DNA from: CAYZFD01 sp964477735 | Lineage (GTDB): Bacteria; Bacteroidota; Bacteroidia; Flavobacteriales; Flavobacteriaceae | DNA: 9,249 bases | Assembly: GCA_964477735.1 (NCBI GenBank) | Contig: CAYZFD010000052.1 | Coordinates: 1-9,249, forward strand | Direction of reading: 5' to 3' | Shown: positions 6,841 to 9,249 of the stretch, piece by piece | How the letters are laid out: every line of letters starts with the position of its first letter | How positions within the stretch are numbered: position 1 is the first letter of the stretch | The notes under the pieces: model-generated | Seen by the model: only the letters and a program-made list of their open reading frames with translations | Databases searched by the model: none | Told to the model about the DNA's origin: nothing | Made by a program: the position numbers and the translations under genes

Positions 6841-7459
6841 CTATCTTAGTTTTATTGAGTAGAGATTGGATTCTAGCTTTAACTTCTTCAACTGGCATAG
6901 GGGTGTTGGTGTTGTTTTTCATAATCCAATCGGCAAATTTTTTTGTAGGCTCAATATAGGTGTCATGCATCGGTTTTAGGGTAGATTCATAGCGCAGCAG
7001 AACTTCTTCTTGGGTGCGATTTCTTTCTTCTATATCTCGCTTTAGGCGGCGAGCAAGTCGTTGTTGTGGATTGGCCTCTACATAAATTTTATAATCCATT
7101 AAGTTTCTTATTTGGGGCGAGGTGAAAATTAAAATTCCTTCAATGATGAGCAGTTTTGGAGGGTGAATGATTTGAGTTTCTTGACAACGCTCATGAGAGC
7201 CGAAATCGTAGATGGGTTGGGCCACTTTTTTTCCTTTTTTTAGGGTTTCAATTTGAGCAAACATTAAGTCAAAGTCAAGCGCATCTGGGTGGTCGAAGTT
7301 AAGTTGGCAACGGGCTTCAAAACTGAGGTTAGGGTGTGGCTTATAATAGGCATCTTGCGATATGATTAGGGTGTTTATTTCAGGAAACAAATCTGGGATT
7401 TGATGAGCAAGTTTTGTTTTCCCAGATCCTGTGCCACCTGCAATGCCTATTATTCTCAT
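6824..7459 (-). CDS. udk: Uridine kinase
   Basis: Cytoplasmic P-loop kinase that phosphorylates uridine (and usually cytidine) to the monophosphate in pyrimidine salvage (EC 2.7.1.48). From the ATG at 7459 the protein has 211 residues, the usual family length. Motifs in order: GIAGGTGSGKT (Walker A, about 5-15), ISQDAYYK, NFDHPDALDFDLM (substrate and metal acid region), QPIYDFGSHER, LLIIEGILIF (Walker B-like strand), and the lid region RLARRLKRDIEERNRT, where many homologues have RGR. The frame is open six codons further upstream, but that start would overlap the sugar dehydrogenase gene and add residues before the conserved MRIIGIAGG. The ATG at 7459 is one base after the upstream TAG and is preferred. 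Downstream it overlaps the septum gene by 17 bp. Confidence 0.93.
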   Translation of the reverse strand: MRIIGIAGGTGSGKTKLAHQIPDLFPEINTLIISQDAYYKPHPNLSFEARCQLNFDHPDALDFDLMFAQIETLKKGKKVAQPIYDFGSHERCQETQIIHPPKLLIIEGILIFTSPQIRNLMDYKIYVEANPQQRLARRLKRDIEERNRTQEEVLLRYESTLKPMHDTYIEPTKKFADWIMKNNTNTPMPVEEVKARIQSLLNKTKIDEAIV

Positions 7460-7460
7460 G

Positions 7461-8579
7461 CTATGATTTTGGCACAAGTTTTACGATCCCTCTGTTTTCT
7501 ACTGCAATATAAATAAGTCCATCTGGGCCAACTTCAACATCTCTAACACGTCCTATGTCGGCTGCTAATTTTTCGCGATAGACAACCTTGTTGTTTTTTA
7601 ACACAAGCCGCTCTAAATATTGGAATTTAAGGGATCCTATAAGTAGATTACCATTCCATCCTTTGTACTTAGTTGAATGTAAAAACGCCATTCCACTGGG
7701 TGCGATTGAGGGAACCCAATAATATAGTGGTTGTTCCATCCCTGGAAGCGCTTTGTTATCTGTTATGGTTGTGCCACTATAATTGACTCCATATGTAATT
7801 TTTGGCCAACCGAAATTTTTTCCTTTTTGAACAACATTGATTTCATCGCCTCCCATGGGACCATGTTCATGTTCCCATAGTTTTTTGGTTTTAGAATCCC
7901 AAACAAGCCCTTGGGGATTGCGATGCCCATAGGAATAAATGGCTTTTTTTGCCTGAGGATCATTCACGAATGGATTGTCAGAGGGGATGCGCCCGTCGTC
8001 GTAGATTCTATAAATCTTGCCACCATCAAGAGAAGTGTTTTGGGGATTTTCGTCTCGATTTCCTCTTTCACCAATCGAAAAATATAAATACCCCTGATCG
8101 TCAAATGCCAATCTAGAACCAAAATGTCTTCCGCTTTTGGTGTTTGGAGTGGCCTTATAAATGGTTTCAAAATGGGTGAGTTTCAACCCCTCTAAAATTC
8201 CTCTTCCAATCGCAGTATGACCACCATTTCCATCACCTTCCTGACTTGCATAGGAGAGATATACCATTTTGTTTTCAGTAAATTTTGGATGAGGTTTCAC
8301 GTCCATCAAGCCACCTTGACCCCTTAGATACACAGCAGGAACGCCAGAAATTTCATTTTTTACGCCTTTCGAAACCAAAAAAAGTTTACCAGACTTCTCT
8401 GTGACTAACAAATCTCCGTTTGGAAGAAAATCAAACCCCCAAGGAACCTCCATTTCTTTAACCACATCTTCAATAGTGTAGGGCGTGGAGGTGGGTGTTT
8501 TGATGCTATTGTCTATTTGAGCGCACGAAAAGGTGATCCCAAAGCCCAATATTAGTGTCGATAGAATAAGTTTACGCAT
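7461..8579 (-). CDS. Secreted PQQ-dependent sugar dehydrogenase family protein
   Basis: A 372-residue protein of the soluble glucose/sorbosone dehydrogenase family (GSDH, Pfam PF07995, six-bladed beta-propeller), related to aldose dehydrogenases that oxidise sugars with pyrroloquinoline quinone. It has an N-terminal export signal with Cys19 (TFSCAQ), a possible but non-canonical lipobox. Family marks: MEVPWGFDFLPNGDLLVTEK (about 43-62), GRHFGSRLAF (150-159, His152 a candidate catalytic base), YSYGHRNPQGLVWD (215-228, Arg220 likely at the PQQ site) and EHGPMGGDEIN (238-248). The last ILYIAVE-like blade is present, so it looks full length. It is the first gene of a cluster with udk and the septum gene. 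Whether the organism makes or imports PQQ cannot be seen here, so sugar oxidation is inferred from the family. Confidence 0.92.
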   Translation of the reverse strand: MRKLILSTLILGFGITFSCAQIDNSIKTPTSTPYTIEDVVKEMEVPWGFDFLPNGDLLVTEKSGKLFLVSKGVKNEISGVPAVYLRGQGGLMDVKPHPKFTENKMVYLSYASQEGDGNGGHTAIGRGILEGLKLTHFETIYKATPNTKSGRHFGSRLAFDDQGYLYFSIGERGNRDENPQNTSLDGGKIYRIYDDGRIPSDNPFVNDPQAKKAIYSYGHRNPQGLVWDSKTKKLWEHEHGPMGGDEINVVQKGKNFGWPKITYGVNYSGTTITDNKALPGMEQPLYYWVPSIAPSGMAFLHSTKYKGWNGNLLIGSLKFQYLERLVLKNNKVVYREKLAADIGRVRDVEVGPDGLIYIAVENRGIVKLVPKS

Positions 8580-8594
8580 TAGTAAAAGTTTGTA

Positions 8595-8627
8595 TAAAGG
8601 TACAAAAACAGGCGAGGAATTTTCAAG
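8595..8627 (-). promoter_or_regulatory. Candidate promoter for the sugar dehydrogenase-udk-septum cluster
   Basis: On the minus strand CTTG (8624-8627) is followed after 21 nt by TACCTTTA (8595-8602), seven of eight positions fitting the Bacteroidetes -7 box TAnnTTTG. The box ends only 15 nt from the ATG at 8579, so the transcript would have a very short leader. Confidence 0.5.
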
Positions 8628-8688
8628 AGCTAGTTATTAATTTACAGCATACTGTCACAATAAGTTTAGACGTTGAAAAATTAAGATT

Positions 8689-8731
8689 AAAAAAGGATTG
8701 GAAAATGCGTTTTGGAGTTCCTTTTCCATCC
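8689..8731 (-). terminator. Intrinsic terminator-like hairpin upstream of the sugar dehydrogenase gene
   Basis: On the minus strand the arms GGATGGAAAA (8722-8731) and TTTTCC-A-ATCC (8695-8705) pair over 10 bp with one bulged base around a 16-nt loop, followed directly by six Ts. It would stop readthrough from the tRNA side before the sugar dehydrogenase promoter. Confidence 0.55.
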
Positions 8732-8825
8732 AATAATGTTTAAATAAAAAGCGACGCAATAATTTAGCTTTCAGAAAAAAGTTTGATTAGAAAAATAGAT
8801 GTTCTACAAAACTTTCAAATTAGAA

Positions 8826-8844
8826 TGTCGGGATGACAGGATTT
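8826..8844 (-). repeat. 19-nt exact copy of the tRNA-Pro(GGG) 3' end
   Basis: Identical to 8990-9008, which covers the 3' acceptor strand, discriminator base and part of the T arm of the intact tRNA gene. The two copies are direct repeats 164 bp apart. No other tRNA arm is present here, so it is a fragment. It could be an attachment-site duplication or the end of a deleted tandem tRNA copy. Confidence 0.75.
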
Positions 8845-8911
8845 AGATTATCCTTTTACATTGCTATTGTTGCAAATAGATACCAAATGCTATCGCATTG
8901 TGGTTATTTTA

Positions 8912-8952
8912 TTTGTAATTTTCACACAAGCAAAGCTTGGCTCAATTACAAA
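8912..8952. repeat. Nested inverted repeat downstream of tRNA-Pro(GGG)
   Basis: The outer arms TTTGTAATT and AATTACAAA (9 bp, perfect) enclose a second hairpin, CAAGC-AAA-GCTTG. The right arm shares its A-tract with the tRNA terminator. It might be a stable RNA 3' structure or a remnant of a mobile-element end; the sequence does not decide. Confidence 0.5.
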
Positions 8953-8981
8953 AAAAAACACCCAACTTCTTCGAAGTTAGG
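8950..8981 (-). terminator. Intrinsic terminator of the tRNA-Pro transcript
   Basis: On the minus strand CCTAACTTC, GAA, GAAGTTGGG forms a 9-bp stem (one T-G pair) with a 3-nt loop, followed after two bases by nine Ts. It begins 10 nt after the tRNA-Pro(GGG) 3' end, the standard place for its terminator. Confidence 0.85.
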
Positions 8982-8989
8982 CATCTGCT

Positions 8990-9008
8990 TGTCGGGATGA
9001 CAGGATTT
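8990..9008 (-). repeat. Intact-gene copy of the 19-nt tRNA 3'-end direct repeat
   Basis: The partner of 8826-8844, lying within the 3' end of the functional-looking tRNA-Pro(GGG) gene. Confidence 0.75.
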
Positions 9009-9065
9009 GAACCTGCGACCACACGCACCCCATGCGTGTACGCTACCAGACTGCGCCACATCCCG
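8992..9065 (-). tRNA. tRNA-Pro (anticodon GGG)
   Basis: A 74-nt cloverleaf on the minus strand. Acceptor CGGGATG pairs perfectly with CATCCCG, with discriminator A. The anticodon stem CACGC/GCGTG encloses the loop ATGGGGT (anticodon GGG, reading CCC and CCU). The T arm is GCAGG-TTCAAAT-CCTGT. CCA is not encoded (the 3' flank reads CAA), so it must be added enzymatically, as is common in Bacteroidetes. It follows the tRNA-Pro(UGG) gene in tandem. Confidence 0.97.
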
Positions 9066-9144
9066 TGCTTATAAATATCCTAATGGACTAAACTCACCAT
9101 TCATTGGGGCTCAAGAGCTACATGAAAAGTGAAAAACAGGGAGC

Positions 9145-9184
9145 AAGGATTCTTCATGAGATCCTTAAATTTTCATTGAAAATT
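9145..9184. repeat. Two adjacent hairpins between the tRNA-Pro genes
   Basis: A 6-bp stem AAGGAT/ATCCTT (9145-9166) and a 7-bp stem AATTTTC-ATT-GAAAATT (9168-9184) lie just after the 3' end of tRNA-Pro(UGG) in transcription order. Neither is followed immediately by a T-run on the minus strand, so a terminator or processing role is only possible. Confidence 0.35.
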
Positions 9185-9198
9185 CCTGTTGTCATTTG

Positions 9199-9249
9199 TC
9201 GGGGTGGCAGGATTCGAACCTGCGACCTCCTGCTCCCAAAGCAGGCGCG
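9199..9249 (-). tRNA. tRNA-Pro (anticodon UGG), partial at window edge
   Basis: The 3' two thirds of a tRNA on the minus strand: anticodon stem CCTGC/GCAGG with loop TTTGGGA (anticodon UGG), T arm GCAGG-TTCGAAT-CCTGC, 3' acceptor strand CACCCCG and discriminator A. The D arm and 5' acceptor strand lie beyond the window. CCA is not encoded. Confidence 0.95.

Larger units (their letters stand above)
8580..8991. other. 412-bp gene-free stretch between the sugar dehydrogenase and tRNA-Pro genes
   Basis: No credible open reading frame on either strand; the few ATGs close within a handful of codons. It holds a candidate promoter (8595-8627), two terminator-like hairpins (8689-8731 and 8950-8981), a 19-nt copy of a tRNA-Pro 3' end (8826-8844) and a nested inverted repeat (8912-8952). 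The rest is AT-rich and featureless. Confidence 0.8.

Noticed and set aside
7460..7477. Uridine kinase start six codons upstream of 7459
   Set aside because: The extra residues precede the conserved family N-terminus and overlap the upstream gene. The ATG at 7459 is one base after the preceding stop.
7763..8170. Minus-strand open frames of 66-68 codons inside the sugar dehydrogenase gene
   Set aside because: They are in another frame of a gene with clear family motifs throughout, so they are shadows.
8293..8308. A parS-like sequence containing GTTTCACGT
   Set aside because: Only one half of the palindrome is good (about 12 of 16 bases against the Bacillus consensus), and it lies in the conserved coding sequence of the sugar dehydrogenase. 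It is probably chance despite the nearby parAB.
1..9249. CRISPR arrays, insertion sequences, defence or toxin-antitoxin genes
   Set aside because: No regularly spaced repeats, transposase or integrase motifs, or small two-gene modules were seen. The only mobile-element hint is the short tRNA-end repeat.

Overview
The window looks like a core chromosomal segment of a Bacteroidetes bacterium, most likely a member of the Flavobacteriaceae. The evidence is the AT-rich genes, promoter-like boxes of the Bacteroidetes type (TTG, about 19 nt, TAnnTTTG), tRNAs without an encoded CCA, no strong Shine-Dalgarno sites, and the gene order parA-parB-DUF5683-dapB-lepB-wbqC, which I recall as typical of that group. 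Apart from the tail of one gene at the left edge, every gene is on the minus strand, so the locus reads from right to left.

Reading in transcription order. (1) Right edge, about 8990-9249: two tandem tRNA-Pro genes, anticodon UGG (cut by the window end) then GGG, followed by a good intrinsic terminator. (2) 8580-8991: a 412-bp gene-free stretch with two terminator-like hairpins, a nested inverted repeat and a 19-nt exact copy of the 3' end of the tRNA-Pro(GGG) gene. (3) 8579-6517: a tightly packed cluster of a secreted PQQ-type sugar dehydrogenase, a uridine kinase and a small FtsB/DivIC-like division protein. (4) 6443-3547: the chromosome segregation pair parA-parB, overlapping a DUF5683 exported protein, then dapB (lysine/diaminopimelate pathway). 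(5) 3492-1044: lepB (signal peptidase I with a multi-spanning N-terminal extension) overlapping a WbqC-family gene. (6) 983-150: an exported thioredoxin-like protein with an unrecognised C-terminal half. (7) 2-124: the last 40 codons of an unidentified, GC-richer plus-strand gene that converges on the thioredoxin gene.

The clearest anomaly is technical. A run of 100 Ns (2957-3056) breaks lepB, but the 28 nt immediately before and after it are identical. Collapsing the Ns and one copy (128 nt) restores a single 569-codon lepB frame, so the gap appears to be a scaffolding artefact between contigs that really overlap. The most biologically interesting signal is the 19-nt tRNA 3'-end repeat, which resembles an attachment-site duplication left by an integrated element, or a decayed tRNA copy. 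I see no convincing new multi-gene system. Most of the window is housekeeping: chromosome segregation, division, cell-envelope export, amino-acid biosynthesis and nucleotide salvage.
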